From Saprospiraceae bacterium (GTDB lineage: Bacteria; Bacteroidota; Bacteroidia; Chitinophagales; Saprospiraceae): a stretch of DNA of 64,000 nt. The position numbers were made by a program, and so were the translations under genes. Shown here piece after piece: positions 16,877 to 26,425 of this stretch (its first letter is position 1; every line of letters begins with the position of its first letter). The stretch lies in contig JADKBV010000001.1 in assembly GCA_016714895.1 (NCBI GenBank), positions 1,432,450 through 1,496,449 of the forward strand, given 5' to 3'. Below the pieces are notes generated by a model that did not search any database, was not told where the DNA came from, and saw nothing but the letters and a program-made list of their open reading frames with translations.

Positions 16877-17623
16877 TCCGGTGAAAACCGATTTCAGATA
16901 GGCTCTGTTGAGATAAGCGATATTTTCGAGTTTGATTTCTTTAGGACATTCAGCTTCGCAGGCTCCGATGTTGCTGCACATACCAAATCCTTCTTTGTCC
17001 ATTTGGGCTACCATAGCTTGTACCCTCTTTTCTTCTTCGACTTTACCTTGTGGTAAAAGGCCCAGATGGGTAACTTTGGCAGAAGTAAACAACATGGCAG
17101 AACCGTTAGGACAAGCGGCCACACAAGCTCCGCAACCTATACAGGCAGCTGCTTCAAAAGATTTACCTGCTTTGTCTTTTTCGATCGGAATGGCATTACC
17201 ATCAGGGGCCTGACCGGTATTGACGGAAATAAATCCTCCGGACTGAATGATTCTGTCAAAGGAAGAACGGTCAACCACCAAATCTTTTAAAACCGGAAAG
17301 GCACTTGCTCTGAAGGGTTCAACGACGATGGTTTCTCCTTCTTTAAAAAAACGCATGTGAAGCTGACAGGTTGTAGTTGCCGCTAATGGTCCATGTGGTT
17401 GTCCGTTAATAACCATAGAACAGGTTCCACAAATCCCTTCACGACAATCGTGTTCGAAAGCTACGGGATCCTTTTTTTCTCTGACCAATTGTTCGTTCAG
17501 TACATCCAACATTTCCAAAAAGGACATATGTTCGTTGGCTGTAACTTTATATGTTTCAAAATGACCGGAATCGTTTTTTTGATTCTGACGCCAAACTTTT
17601 ATATTCAAATGTAAATCTGACAT
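16871..17623 (-). CDS. sdhB: succinate dehydrogenase/fumarate reductase iron-sulfur subunit
   Basis: A 250-residue protein. The N-terminal plant-type ferredoxin part has CREGICGTCSMVINGQ and the following CQLHMR for the 2Fe-2S cluster. The C-terminal ferredoxin part has CIGCGACVAACPNGSAMLF and CSNIGACEAECPKEI for the 4Fe-4S and 3Fe-4S clusters. It passes electrons from the flavoprotein to the quinone site in the membrane subunit. It is the last gene of the sdhCAB operon, 11 bases after sdhA. Gene order and the single cytochrome subunit fit the Bacteroidota type-B enzyme. Confidence 0.95.
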   Translation of the reverse strand: MSDLHLNIKVWRQNQKNDSGHFETYKVTANEHMSFLEMLDVLNEQLVREKKDPVAFEHDCREGICGTCSMVINGQPHGPLAATTTCQLHMRFFKEGETIVVEPFRASAFPVLKDLVVDRSSFDRIIQSGGFISVNTGQAPDGNAIPIEKDKAGKSFEAAACIGCGACVAACPNGSAMLFTSAKVTHLGLLPQGKVEEEKRVQAMVAQMDKEGFGMCSNIGACEAECPKEIKLENIAYLNRAYLKSVFTGE

Positions 17624-17634
17624 ATTGTATTGTT

Positions 17635-19626
17635 TTATTTGTAACTTCGGGTTACCAATTTAATATATTCAAAAACCAAATCTTCTTTATGCAGTTTAGG
17701 TTGGTTTTCATCCCATTCCCAGGCTGCCACATAACTGAATGATTCATCATTCCTTTTAGCTTCTCCTTCTTCCGTTACTGATTCTTCCCGAAAGTGTCCG
17801 CCACAGGATTCTTTGCGCTCAAGAGCATCTACCATCATCAATTCACCATGTTCCATGAAGTCAGCAACACGAAGTGCTTTCTCCAGTTCAGGATTAAATT
17901 CGTCGGCATTACCCGGAACAAACAAATCTTTATAAAATTCAGCTTTCAGGTCACGGATCATCTGACGACCTTTTTTCAGACCTTCTTCATTTCTGGCCAT
18001 ACCGCAATAATCCCACATGATTTTACCTAAACGTCTGTGAAAACTTTCAGCTGTCTGATTGCCTTTGATATTGAGCAACGTCTGAATTCTGTTTTTGGCA
18101 GCTTGTTCTGCTTCGACAAAGGCAGGTCCTTTAGGATCAAACTTTGGTGTGGAAATTTCTTTTGACAAAAAGGTTCCTATGGTATAAGGAATGACAAAAT
18201 ATCCGTCGGCAAGTCCCTGCATCAAAGCAGAAGCTCCCAATCTGTTGGCTCCGTGATCAGAAAAATTACATTCACCCAAAGCAAATAAACCGGGAATATT
18301 GGTTTCAAGGTTGTAATCCACCCAAAGTCCACCCATGGTGTAATGAACCGCCGGGTAGATTTTCATTGGCTCTTTGTACGGATTTTCGCCGGTGATTTTG
18401 TCATACATTTCGAAGAGGTTACCATATTTGGCAGAAACAACTTTTTCACCCAATTCGATGATTTGTTCTTTTGACAAATTATGTAATCCCTGTTTGTTAG
18501 CTTCCGTTTTGCCATATCTTTCGATAGCCGCAGAAAAATCAAGAAAAACAGCCAATCCTGTAGGACTCACTCCGTGCCCTTTATCACATTCGACTTTAGC
18601 TGCTCTGGACGCAACGTCTCTTGGCACCAGGTTACCGAATGCAGGATATCTCCTTTCGAGGAAATAATCTCTGTCTTCTTCTTTTATGTTGACACCTTTC
18701 AACTTTCCTTGTTGAATGGCGATCGCATCTTCTTTTTTCTTCGGAACCCAAACCCTTCCGTCATTTCGAAGAGACTCTGACATCAGTGTAAGTTTGGACT
18801 GATATTCTCCTGACACCGGAATACAGGTAGGGTGAATCTGCGTAAAACATGGATTGGCCATCAATGCCCCTTTTCTGACAGAACGCCAGGCTGCAGTTAC
18901 ATTACAGGTCATTGCATTGGTAGAAAGATAAAAAACGTTACCATAACCACCGGTAGCCAATACCACAGCATGAGCTGCATGACTTTCCAAAGCTCCTGTC
19001 AACAGATTTCTGGTGACAATTCCACGGGCTTTTCCGTCCACGAGGACCAATTCAATCATCTCATGACGATTGTACATTTGTACCGTCCCCAAACCTATTT
19101 GTCTGGACAATGCCTGATAAGCTCCTATTAATAATTGTTGTCCTGTCTGTCCTCTGGCATAAAAAGTTCTGGAGACCTGAACCCCTCCGAAAGAGCGGTT
19201 TTCAAGGAGTCCGCCGTATTCTCTGGCAAAAGGAACTCCCTGAGCAACACATTGGTCAATGATATCCACACTGGCTTCCGCAAGTCGGTGCACATTGGCT
19301 TCTCTTGCCCGATAATCCCCTCCTTTGATGGTGTCGTAAAACAAACGGTATACGCTGTCTCCATCGTTAGAATAGTTTTTGGCGGCATTGATACCACCCT
19401 GAGCTGCAATACTGTGCGCTCTTCGCGGACTGTCATGAAATGTAAAACATTTTACATGGTATCCCAATTCTCCCAAGGAGGCCGCCGCAGCTGCACCGGC
19501 CAATCCGGTACCAACGACGATAATTTCGAGTTTTCTTTTATTATTGGGCGCAACCAACGGAATCTCTGACTTGTATTTAGTCCATTTTTCCGAAATATGG
19601 CCTGAAGGTATTTTTGATTCTAACAT
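17635..19626 (-). CDS. sdhA: succinate dehydrogenase/fumarate reductase flavoprotein subunit
   Basis: A 663-residue protein with the FAD-binding N-terminus VVGTGLAGAAAAASLGELGY, the covalent FAD attachment region RAHSIAAQGGINAAKNY, and the substrate-site motifs FTQIHPTCIPVSGEYQ and HYTMGGLWVDY. It oxidises succinate to fumarate, or the reverse, at the cytoplasmic face of the inner membrane. It sits between sdhC and sdhB, with gaps of about 10 bases. Size and motifs match the Bacteroidota/epsilonproteobacterial branch of this family. Confidence 0.95.
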   Translation of the reverse strand: MLESKIPSGHISEKWTKYKSEIPLVAPNNKRKLEIIVVGTGLAGAAAAASLGELGYHVKCFTFHDSPRRAHSIAAQGGINAAKNYSNDGDSVYRLFYDTIKGGDYRAREANVHRLAEASVDIIDQCVAQGVPFAREYGGLLENRSFGGVQVSRTFYARGQTGQQLLIGAYQALSRQIGLGTVQMYNRHEMIELVLVDGKARGIVTRNLLTGALESHAAHAVVLATGGYGNVFYLSTNAMTCNVTAAWRSVRKGALMANPCFTQIHPTCIPVSGEYQSKLTLMSESLRNDGRVWVPKKKEDAIAIQQGKLKGVNIKEEDRDYFLERRYPAFGNLVPRDVASRAAKVECDKGHGVSPTGLAVFLDFSAAIERYGKTEANKQGLHNLSKEQIIELGEKVVSAKYGNLFEMYDKITGENPYKEPMKIYPAVHYTMGGLWVDYNLETNIPGLFALGECNFSDHGANRLGASALMQGLADGYFVIPYTIGTFLSKEISTPKFDPKGPAFVEAEQAAKNRIQTLLNIKGNQTAESFHRRLGKIMWDYCGMARNEEGLKKGRQMIRDLKAEFYKDLFVPGNADEFNPELEKALRVADFMEHGELMMVDALERKESCGGHFREESVTEEGEAKRNDESFSYVAAWEWDENQPKLHKEDLVFEYIKLVTRSYK

Positions 19627-19636
19627 TTTTTCTGAT

Positions 19637-20320
19637 TTACTTCATGAAGAAATAATGGTATATCGGAATGATAGCATATGCCAAAGGAATCACCAGGGCA
19701 TATATTTTTCCCAATCCCTTGATTGCAGGCGTGTATTTTTTATGGTTGAGTCCTAAGGTTTGGAAGGCACTCTGAAATCCATGCCACAAGTGAAAGCCTA
19801 AGGCAAACAGTCCGATGAGGTAGGCTACAACGATCCACAATTCCTGATATGCCACAGATACCCTGGCATACAAATCCTTGACTGTGACACCATCATAAGT
19901 CTGTAGGTTCAGTTGGTCGGTAAATTTCATCTTAAACCAGAAATCTCCCATGTGAAGGAAGATAAATGCCAGAATCAAAATTCCGAGCAACGCCATGTTT
20001 TTTGATGCCCATGTTGTCTTTTGTGAATTACTGACCGAATATTTCTGACCCTTTTGTTTTCTGTTGTACGCGGCAATCAGCAAACCCAATACTGCGTGTA
20101 ACAAGATAAAAAAGTACAGACCATAAGATATGGTTTTGATCAGCGGGTTGTGGACCATAAAATCTGCATAGAGATTAAATGCTTGTCCCCCGTCATCTTT
20201 AAGAAGTTGTAAATTCCCGATTAAATGTACAATTAAAAAAAGAATCAGGAAGAGGCCGGTAAGGCTCATGAGGACTTTTTTACCAATACCGGAAGAAAAA
20301 AATTGAACGAGCCATTGCAT
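19637..20320 (-). CDS. sdhC: succinate dehydrogenase cytochrome b subunit
   Basis: A 227-residue membrane protein with five hydrophobic helices. It begins WLVQFFSSGIGKKVLMSLTG, typical of the di-heme SdhC/FrdC of type B. His residues for heme ligation are seen in LIVHLIGN, FILLHAVLG, FIFLHMGDFW and GFHLWHGFQS. I start it at ATG 20320; an upstream extension to 20368 would begin with TTG inside the promoter. It anchors SdhA/SdhB and exchanges electrons with menaquinone. First gene of the operon. Confidence 0.92.
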   Translation of the reverse strand: MQWLVQFFSSGIGKKVLMSLTGLFLILFLIVHLIGNLQLLKDDGGQAFNLYADFMVHNPLIKTISYGLYFFILLHAVLGLLIAAYNRKQKGQKYSVSNSQKTTWASKNMALLGILILAFIFLHMGDFWFKMKFTDQLNLQTYDGVTVKDLYARVSVAYQELWIVVAYLIGLFALGFHLWHGFQSAFQTLGLNHKKYTPAIKGLGKIYALVIPLAYAIIPIYHYFFMK

Positions 20321-20344
20321 GTTCCGTATTGTTTTAGTGATGTG

Positions 20345-20377
20345 CAAAAGTAGTACTTTGAACAACACTTTTCCAAA
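20345..20377 (-). promoter_or_regulatory. sdhCAB promoter
   Basis: On the minus strand TTTG (20377-20374) is followed after 21 bases by TACTTTTG (20352-20345). This is a full match to the Bacteroidota -33/-7 promoter pattern. The -7 box ends 25 bases before the sdhC ATG at 20320. Confidence 0.65.
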
Positions 20378-20546
20378 TTAGATTTTTAATATTCATTATT
20401 TAGAATTTGTCTAAATGGTTAAAGTTTGATTTAATGTCTCATTGTTGATGAAAATCTGTTTTTTGAGTCCTTTTCCATCTTAACCAAAAATAAATAATAT
20501 GAGCTTCATCCGGAAGAATTGATTTATTTTGCACTAAATTTTTTGC

Positions 20547-21170
20547 ATGTTCGGAAAAAATAGCAGCAACAGAAGTGCAGCTTTCAGAAAGTTGTGTTTT
20601 ACGTATCAGAAAAAGTTTTTTGATACAGACGAATTTGGCGTGAAAACATTTTTACGTTTTTTTGAAATTCACCGGAGTAATGGTAAAATTTCCAATCTTT
20701 GTATGTCCAAAGATGAAAACCTGACGAAATCCTTTTATGTTTTTGACTACCAATACAAAGTGATGCGCAATAATCATCAGAAAAAATACAACCAAACCCT
20801 GTTTTTTGTCAAAGACAGAGATATGTTTTTACCTTCCTTTCTGTTAAAACCTGAACATCTGGGGCACAAAATCGCAGCATTGTTTGGTTGGGAAGATATT
20901 GATTTTGAAAGCAATGAAATTTTTTCATCCAGATATCATCTGACAGGAGAAGATGAAGAATGGATACGCTCCAATTTTTCTGATACTGTATTGACATGGT
21001 TTTCCAAAAAAGAAGGATGGTATGTAGAAGCTTCAAATCATTTTTTGCTGTTTTACAAACTGGACCATTTGGTTGCTGAATCAAACCTGGGAAACTTCTA
21101 TCAAATGGGACAGGAATTGTATCGCCTTTTTAAAGATAATCAAAAAGAACTTAAAACCATACCTGAATAA
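20547..21170 (+). CDS. conserved protein of unknown function
   Basis: A 207-residue soluble protein without signal peptide or membrane helix. The middle contains FLLKPEHLGHKIAALFGWEDIDFESNEIFSSRYHLTGEDEEWIRSNFSD. This block (F.L.PE then DIDFE, FS..Y.L.G.DE..IR..F) recurs in unannotated proteins of several phyla. No catalytic motif is visible. The gene stands alone, divergent from sdhC, and is closed by a good terminator at 21171-21202. Function unknown. Confidence 0.7.
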   Translation: MFGKNSSNRSAAFRKLCFTYQKKFFDTDEFGVKTFLRFFEIHRSNGKISNLCMSKDENLTKSFYVFDYQYKVMRNNHQKKYNQTLFFVKDRDMFLPSFLLKPEHLGHKIAALFGWEDIDFESNEIFSSRYHLTGEDEEWIRSNFSDTVLTWFSKKEGWYVEASNHFLLFYKLDHLVAESNLGNFYQMGQELYRLFKDNQKELKTIPE

Positions 21171-21202
21171 AAAAAGGCACAAAAGTATATTTATGCCTTT
21201 TT
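21171..21202 (+). terminator. rho-independent-type terminator
   Basis: A 9-base perfect stem, AAAAAGGCA (21171-21179) with TGCCTTTTT (21194-21202), ends in a T run and lies directly after the stop of the preceding gene. It faces no gene on the minus strand at short range. Confidence 0.65.
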
Positions 21203-21372
21203 ATGATGACGAAAATCAAACTATACTCTATCAGATTTTTCTGAAGTATTTAGAATTTAAATAATTGGTAATACAGAGTCTGCCAAATGATAACCTTTGT
21301 ATACGTAAAGGGAACCAATCCATCTTTGTCAGAAGATAAAAATTCTGTTTACACCAATTTTACCAAACCTCG

Positions 21373-21798
21373 TTAATTGTAAGCAAACTCATCTTTGTAC
21401 AAAATCGGTCTCGGGTATTCTTCTCTGTAAGCGCATCTGATGACATCAAATGCTGTAACGACACCTTTTAACTCGTTTTGCAGATTGACGACCGGCAAGG
21501 TTTTAAATCTTTTGTCAGCAAACAATTCTGCTGCAGTTCCGACTTTGTCTTTAGGGGTGATCTTAACAATTTTGGTCGACATGATGTCACTTACCAAACG
21601 GGCGTCGGTGTGACCTTTTTCGGCTTTGAGTAAATCATAAGCTGTGACCATACCCAGTAATTTGTTGTCTTCTGAAACAACAGGCAATTGCTGAATCTGT
21701 TGCCCGGTCATTAATTCGTAAATCTCCTGAATGGTTTGGTTTGGCTTCGCAACTATGGGATTTTTGGTCATAATGTTGCGTACTTCTTCGTTCATCAT
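21373..21798 (-). CDS. CBS-domain protein
   Basis: A 141-residue protein made of two CBS motifs. The first begins MTKNPIVAKPNQTIQEIYELM ... LPVVSEDNKLLGMVTAYDLL. The second begins IMSTKIVKITPKDKVGTAAELF ... LPVVNLQNELKGVVTAFDVI. A CBS pair forms a Bateman module that usually binds adenine nucleotides. There is no fused effector domain, so it may act by binding a partner. Two adjacent ATGs (21798, 21795) can serve as start. It is followed on the same strand by the DUF389 and MscS genes upstream; co-regulation is possible but the gaps exceed 100 bases. Confidence 0.85.
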   Translation of the reverse strand: MMNEEVRNIMTKNPIVAKPNQTIQEIYELMTGQQIQQLPVVSEDNKLLGMVTAYDLLKAEKGHTDARLVSDIMSTKIVKITPKDKVGTAAELFADKRFKTLPVVNLQNELKGVVTAFDVIRCAYREEYPRPILYKDEFAYN

Positions 21799-22013
21799 GG
21801 TAATGATATTTTAAAGGTTCTTAAATACAATCCGATGTGAAACTTTAGCGAAGTAAGCTTGCTGCTTTAACAGAAGAACGATCCTATGGTCAAAATAGTT
21901 CCCTGATGTATTTATATTTTTTCAAATTAGTAAAAAAATGATTTCATAAAGACAAATATCCACTTTTTACACAATAATTGTTGTGTAAAAATAAGGGAAT
22001 TATTCACTCTGAC

Positions 22014-23300
22014 CTATTCTCGGATCACGCGTATATCTTCGCTTTCAAACTTGGTTTTGAGCCAGGAAGTACATTTGACTGCATCATGAGGCACGTTCTG
22101 ACTGACCTGATAAATAAAGTATAACACTTTGTTATCCGAACTTTCAGATGAATAATGCCTGCCCAGGGAAAACTGATTTATTTCAGGGAATAAAATGGCC
22201 AGTTCTTTAGCCAAGGGTTCGGTATCAATTTGCTGACTTTTGATTGTATTTTTTAATTTTTCAATTTCCTTGTTTTTATCATTCAAAAGTTTCATTTTGC
22301 CATTCATTTCATCCAAAAATTCCTTGTCATTATCCTGAGAACCCTGGCGAAAAACCAATTTGGTATTTTCGAGATCAAAAAAAGACATTTGTTGGTTGTA
22401 CTTTTGAATTTCTTCTTCGGAATACACCTTGTCTAAAATGGCCAACTCAATAATTTTGGGAGTTTTGTGGTAATCGATTTTTTTAAAAATGACAATCTGA
22501 CGTTTTCCGGTAAATTCTTTGGTAATAAAGTTTTCTGCCATGAGAATAAATTGTTTTTCTTTATACAGGTCGTAAGCCAGATAGGAGCTCGGCAATACCA
22601 TAATGATCACCAAAGCAGATATAATCCGGTGGATTTTAACATCTCTTTTTTTATCCACATGGATGACTGGTGCATACTTTAAGAATTTGGTAATAAAAAA
22701 GGTAGCAATACAGATAAAAAAACAATTAATGGTATACAAATAAAAAGCCCCCAGGAAATAGCTGTAATTTCCTACGGCAAGACCATATCCGGCAGTACAC
22801 AGCGGAGGCATCAAAGCTGTTGCGATAGCCACCCCGGGAATAGGATTGCCTTTGTCCACACGGGTAAGTGATATGACACCCACAATACCACCAAAAAAAG
22901 CTATCAGTACATCATAAATATTCGGGGAAGTTCGGGCCAAAATCTCTGATTGTGTTTCTTTAAACGGGCTGATCAGAAAATATAAAAAAGCCACCAACAA
23001 ACTTACCAAAGTAGCTATAAACAGGTTTTTTAATGCTCTTTTGAATAATTCAAAATCATAGGTAGCCATAGCAAAACCGGCTCCTACAATGGGCCCCATC
23101 AAAGGAGATATCAGCATCGCGCCGATGATCACTGCCGTAGAATTAACATTTAATCCGATGGAAGCTATTAAAATGGCACATACGAGAATCCAAAGATTGG
23201 CATTTTTGAACGAAATATTGTCTTTGACATCACGTAATACAATTTCTTTGGATTCTTCACCTTTGTGAAGACTGATAAAATCAAATATGGTATTTTTCAT
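22014..23300 (-). CDS. DUF389 family membrane protein
   Basis: A 428-residue protein. The conserved DUF389 core is at about 30-200: NANLWILVCAILIASIGLNVNSTAVIIGAMLISPLMGPIVGAGFA, then GNPIPGVAIATALMPPLCTAGYGLA. Six or so membrane helices are followed by a large soluble C-terminal domain (about 245-428) with a helical stretch near 330-350. Members of this family are membrane proteins of unknown transport role. It lies 119 bases downstream of the MscS gene on the same strand, which hints at a joint role in envelope or osmotic stress. Confidence 0.82.
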   Translation of the reverse strand: MKNTIFDFISLHKGEESKEIVLRDVKDNISFKNANLWILVCAILIASIGLNVNSTAVIIGAMLISPLMGPIVGAGFAMATYDFELFKRALKNLFIATLVSLLVAFLYFLISPFKETQSEILARTSPNIYDVLIAFFGGIVGVISLTRVDKGNPIPGVAIATALMPPLCTAGYGLAVGNYSYFLGAFYLYTINCFFICIATFFITKFLKYAPVIHVDKKRDVKIHRIISALVIIMVLPSSYLAYDLYKEKQFILMAENFITKEFTGKRQIVIFKKIDYHKTPKIIELAILDKVYSEEEIQKYNQQMSFFDLENTKLVFRQGSQDNDKEFLDEMNGKMKLLNDKNKEIEKLKNTIKSQQIDTEPLAKELAILFPEINQFSLGRHYSSESSDNKVLYFIYQVSQNVPHDAVKCTSWLKTKFESEDIRVIRE

Positions 23301-23419
23301 ATATTTTCTTTTTAAATAATTAATGAATCCGGTTTTCCGAAGGTGAATCTTACCGAAAAAATTATAATTATTCCCTGGTTTCTACCTTATCCTGATTACC
23401 TAATATTTTTGTTTATTGG

Positions 23420-24226
23420 TTATTGGGTGTGAATAACTCTTTGCGGAAAAGGTATATTAATATTGTTTGTTCGGAATTTTTCTATGATGGTCTCCCGAAC
23501 AAAACCTTTGATGTTTTCAACGCGAAAAACATCCTGTGTCCAGAAAAAAACCGAAAAAGTCAAGGCAGATTCACCAAATTCTGAAAATCTGACAAAAGGC
23601 ACCGGCTCGGCCAATATTTGTTGTTGTTCTTTTGCAGCTTCTTCCATCAAACGTCTTACTAATCCTATCGGTGAGGCATAATCGACAGAAACTGTGACTT
23701 CAAACCGGGCTGAAAAATCATGATGCGTCCAATTGATAACAGGATTTTTGGTGAGCTCTGTGTTGGGAATGATAATATATTTGTCATCCCTTGTCAAAAC
23801 CAAAGACGTCCTGAGTTTGATTTCCTGAACCCTGCACACCAGTTTGTTGATTTCAATAATATCGCCTACTTTGATGCTGTTGTCGAATAAAATGATGATG
23901 CCGGAGATATAATCGCTGAAAAGATTTTGAATACCTAAACCCAAACCTACCAAAAGAGCAGCAGACCCTGCCAGAAGGATGGTCACGTCAAAACCTAAAA
24001 TTCTCAGCCCGATCATAAAGACCATAGTAAAATAAAAGTATTTGAACAAACTGAATATCGAATACTTTTTTGCCTCATCAATAACGTGAAGTTGATAAAT
24101 GATTTTCCTGACGATTCTTGATATAAAATAAGCAGCAAAAACAAAAATAAATAAAAATAAAACAGCTTCCACCCGGATGACATGATCACCGTATGCTATG
24201 ATATGATATTGTAAAAATTCTTTCAT
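23420..24226 (-). CDS. small-conductance mechanosensitive channel, MscS family
   Basis: A 268-residue protein with N-terminal helices (about 18-40 and 60-80), then the pore helix region GSAALLVGLGLGIQNLFSDYISGIIILFDN, which matches the TM3/beta-domain start of MscS. The beta domain has VGDIIEINKLVCRVQEIKLRTSLVLTRDDKYIIIPN. The C-terminal alpha/beta part follows, ending NINIPFPQRVI. Length is like E. coli MscS. It releases solutes on hypo-osmotic shock from the inner membrane. Confidence 0.88.
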   Translation of the reverse strand: MKEFLQYHIIAYGDHVIRVEAVLFLFIFVFAAYFISRIVRKIIYQLHVIDEAKKYSIFSLFKYFYFTMVFMIGLRILGFDVTILLAGSAALLVGLGLGIQNLFSDYISGIIILFDNSIKVGDIIEINKLVCRVQEIKLRTSLVLTRDDKYIIIPNTELTKNPVINWTHHDFSARFEVTVSVDYASPIGLVRRLMEEAAKEQQQILAEPVPFVRFSEFGESALTFSVFFWTQDVFRVENIKGFVRETIIEKFRTNNINIPFPQRVIHTQ

Positions 24227-24789
24227 ATTTGAATGATAAAATTATTTATTTTTTGAAAAATATAAACCCAATATCTCTATATTTTTTGATCACTATTTTG
24301 CAGGTAAGGCCAAAAATATCGCCAAAATTACATCTTTTGGATTTTAATACCGAATTTTATTTCAGTCGATGTACTATGATCCACATTTGGGATTACAAAT
24401 TTAAAAATACCAAAAACACATTATTTTATGGTCTCAATCAGTGTTCTGATGTCAAAAAACAACATTGTCACTCTTCAAACCGTTATACAAAAAGTGAATG
24501 ATTGGCATAAAAACCATCTTTGAGTTTATACTTCGTGCATCAACCTGGTTTTTTGGTTATTTGCAAACGAACAGACTTAGGTACCGAACAGTTATTAAAA
24601 ACATACCATCCTAATAAGAAATATTGCGCAAGAATAGTTCAACACAGAACATCCTCTTCTTGTCATATGTATGTTATTCATTGTCAAATGTAATCATAAA
24701 TAAATGAATACCAAAGTTTTTATTGCAAAATAAACTTTGGTGATTTATTGATTTGTCTTCGATTTTCAACCTCACTATAAATATACCAA
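24227..24789. other. 563-base divergent intergenic region, no gene seen
   Basis: It separates the MscS gene (minus) from the small barrel gene (plus). A 90-codon open frame at 24229-24501 has poor composition and no start context, so I do not call it. I see no clear promoter pair, repeat or RNA gene. Confidence 0.4.
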
Positions 24790-25365
24790 ATGATGAAACC
24801 ATATTTTTTAAGTATTTTGATGATAGCTTTAACGGGTTTCGTACAAGCTCAGGTATCTCTGCGACCTCAGGTTGGTGTGACAGCAGCTGATTTTTCTTAT
24901 ACTTCTTTGGCAGGTGCTGTCAGTGGAGGTTCAGGATTTTTAGTTGGCGCTGACCTTCAGATCGGCAGCCCGTTTTATGTACAACCCGGATTGTTGCTCA
25001 GCAGAACCAATCTCTCAGTTGATGGGGTCGGAAATATATATCTTACAGAATTAAACGTTCCGGTAATGGCCGGGTATAAATTATTTGCAGATAAAGGGCC
25101 TACAAAATTTGGACTCAGGATTTTTGCCGGACCGGATTTTCAAATTAATGTCAATAAAAAAATCGATGAAGTCTTTTCAGACCTAAAAAAAGAAGATTTT
25201 AACGATTTTTTGGTTTCCGGCGTAGTAGGTATTGGTGTTGATATCCTGTTTCTGTTTTTTGACCTTAACTATTCTTTTGGATTATCAGATTATATTACAA
25301 CGGACAGAGCTAACGCCAAGGTAGATTACGCCACCGGCACCCTCGGATTAAGGATTGGTTTTTGA
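24790..25365 (+). CDS. small outer-membrane beta-barrel protein
   Basis: A 191-residue protein with a signal peptide (FLSILMIALTGFVQAQ, cut after QAQ). The mature part, VSLRPQVGVTAADFSYTSL ... LGLRIGF, has eight or so amphipathic strands and a C-terminal Phe. This is the PorT/OMP_b-brl family seen widely in Bacteroidota. The two ATGs at 24790 and 24793 are equivalent. No specific function can be given. Confidence 0.78.
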   Translation: MMKPYFLSILMIALTGFVQAQVSLRPQVGVTAADFSYTSLAGAVSGGSGFLVGADLQIGSPFYVQPGLLLSRTNLSVDGVGNIYLTELNVPVMAGYKLFADKGPTKFGLRIFAGPDFQINVNKKIDEVFSDLKKEDFNDFLVSGVVGIGVDILFLFFDLNYSFGLSDYITTDRANAKVDYATGTLGLRIGF

Positions 25366-25385
25366 TATCAAAATAAAAAGAAGGA

Positions 25386-25414
25386 TTGTTGACTTTTCCA
25401 AAAAAGATCAACAA
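25386..25414. terminator. hairpin between convergent genes, likely bidirectional terminator
   Basis: TTGTTGA (25386-25392) pairs with TCAACAA (25408-25414), and the inner CTTTT/AAAAG extends the stem with one bulge. It sits midway between the convergent stops at 25365 and 25453. Confidence 0.5.
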
Positions 25415-25452
25415 AACAATATCAAATGTTTTCTGACAAAAGCTCAGATATC

Positions 25453-26379
25453 TCAGGGCTTTAATCCGGGAATAAACTTAGGCACTTTTGCCTGATAGTT
25501 TTTGTACTCAGGATATTTTGAGGCGGAGATTTCTTCGCTGAACTGAGCGGAACCCTGAAATAAAAGAATCAGCAACAAACAACCTGCCATACTCCAGTTG
25601 ATCCATTGGCCCGAAGCCACTACACTAAAAAAGTAAAAACAAATCCATATACTTTGTTCTGCAAAATAATTGGGATGACGGCTTAATGACCACAACCCTC
25701 TGTCCAAAAAACCCTTGGCATATGCTTCCGGCAGTGGTTTTCCCTCTTTGATCAGCTTCCACTTAACGCTTTGAAACTGCCATTGTTGAACATCGGCCGC
25801 CAATTCAAAAAGGATAAATCCTCCCATGAGAATGGCAACGATATAATCTCCCGTGCCTATAGGTACGTGGTTGTTTTGTAAAGCGACAACCATCGGAAGT
25901 GTAAACATTAAAATCAGAATATTCTGGTATGTTGATATAAAAAAGAGATTAAACAAAGTCCATTTCCAGGCAGGTTGGAACTCCGGTTTTTTACGCAGTA
26001 TTACCCAACGATAATCTTCTTCTCCGTCCCAGAATTTCCAGCTGTAGGCTCCTTTTATTGCAAAATTATTAGTCAGCCTCACCCCCCAGAACGTTACCAA
26101 ACCTGTCATCCATATAAGTCTCTGACTGTAATCACCGTGATCGGTAATCACCACGGCATATACAATAGGTATTAAGCTCCACAGTTTATCTACCTGACTA
26201 TTGTTTTTGGTAATTTCACCGACGACAAAACAATACAGGATCACACCTCCGGTGATCATTGAAAGTTTTTTTATCAGTGCCCATTCAGATTCGTTAAGCG
26301 GTGTGCCAAACCAATAGGTCATCAGCGGCACAATCAGTAAAGTAAGGCCTAATATGATGGCAGTGGAAACAATTTTCAT
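25453..26379 (-). CDS. DUF1295 family membrane protein (steroid 5-alpha-reductase-like fold)
   Basis: A 308-residue polytopic membrane protein with about eight helices. The signature parts are NNSQVDKLWSLIPIVYAVV, WGVRLTNNFAIKGAY, and near the C-terminus GLWSLSRHPNYFAEQSIWICFYFF. The last is the NADPH/SAM-region motif RHPNYF shared by 5-alpha-reductases and isoprenylcysteine methyltransferases. The substrate in bacteria is not known. It is on the same strand as the DUF6265-YciI gene 46 bases upstream, so the two may be cotranscribed. Confidence 0.82.
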   Translation of the reverse strand: MKIVSTAIILGLTLLIVPLMTYWFGTPLNESEWALIKKLSMITGGVILYCFVVGEITKNNSQVDKLWSLIPIVYAVVITDHGDYSQRLIWMTGLVTFWGVRLTNNFAIKGAYSWKFWDGEEDYRWVILRKKPEFQPAWKWTLFNLFFISTYQNILILMFTLPMVVALQNNHVPIGTGDYIVAILMGGFILFELAADVQQWQFQSVKWKLIKEGKPLPEAYAKGFLDRGLWSLSRHPNYFAEQSIWICFYFFSVVASGQWINWSMAGCLLLILLFQGSAQFSEEISASKYPEYKNYQAKVPKFIPGLKP

Positions 26380-26425
26380 GAATGTGTCTGTTTTGTTTTG
26401 TTATAAAAAGTCACAAAGAAAAGAA

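Noticed and set aside
24229..24501. A 90-codon plus-strand open frame beside the MscS gene
   Set aside because: Composition is unlike a protein of this genome, there is no start context, and no family pattern.
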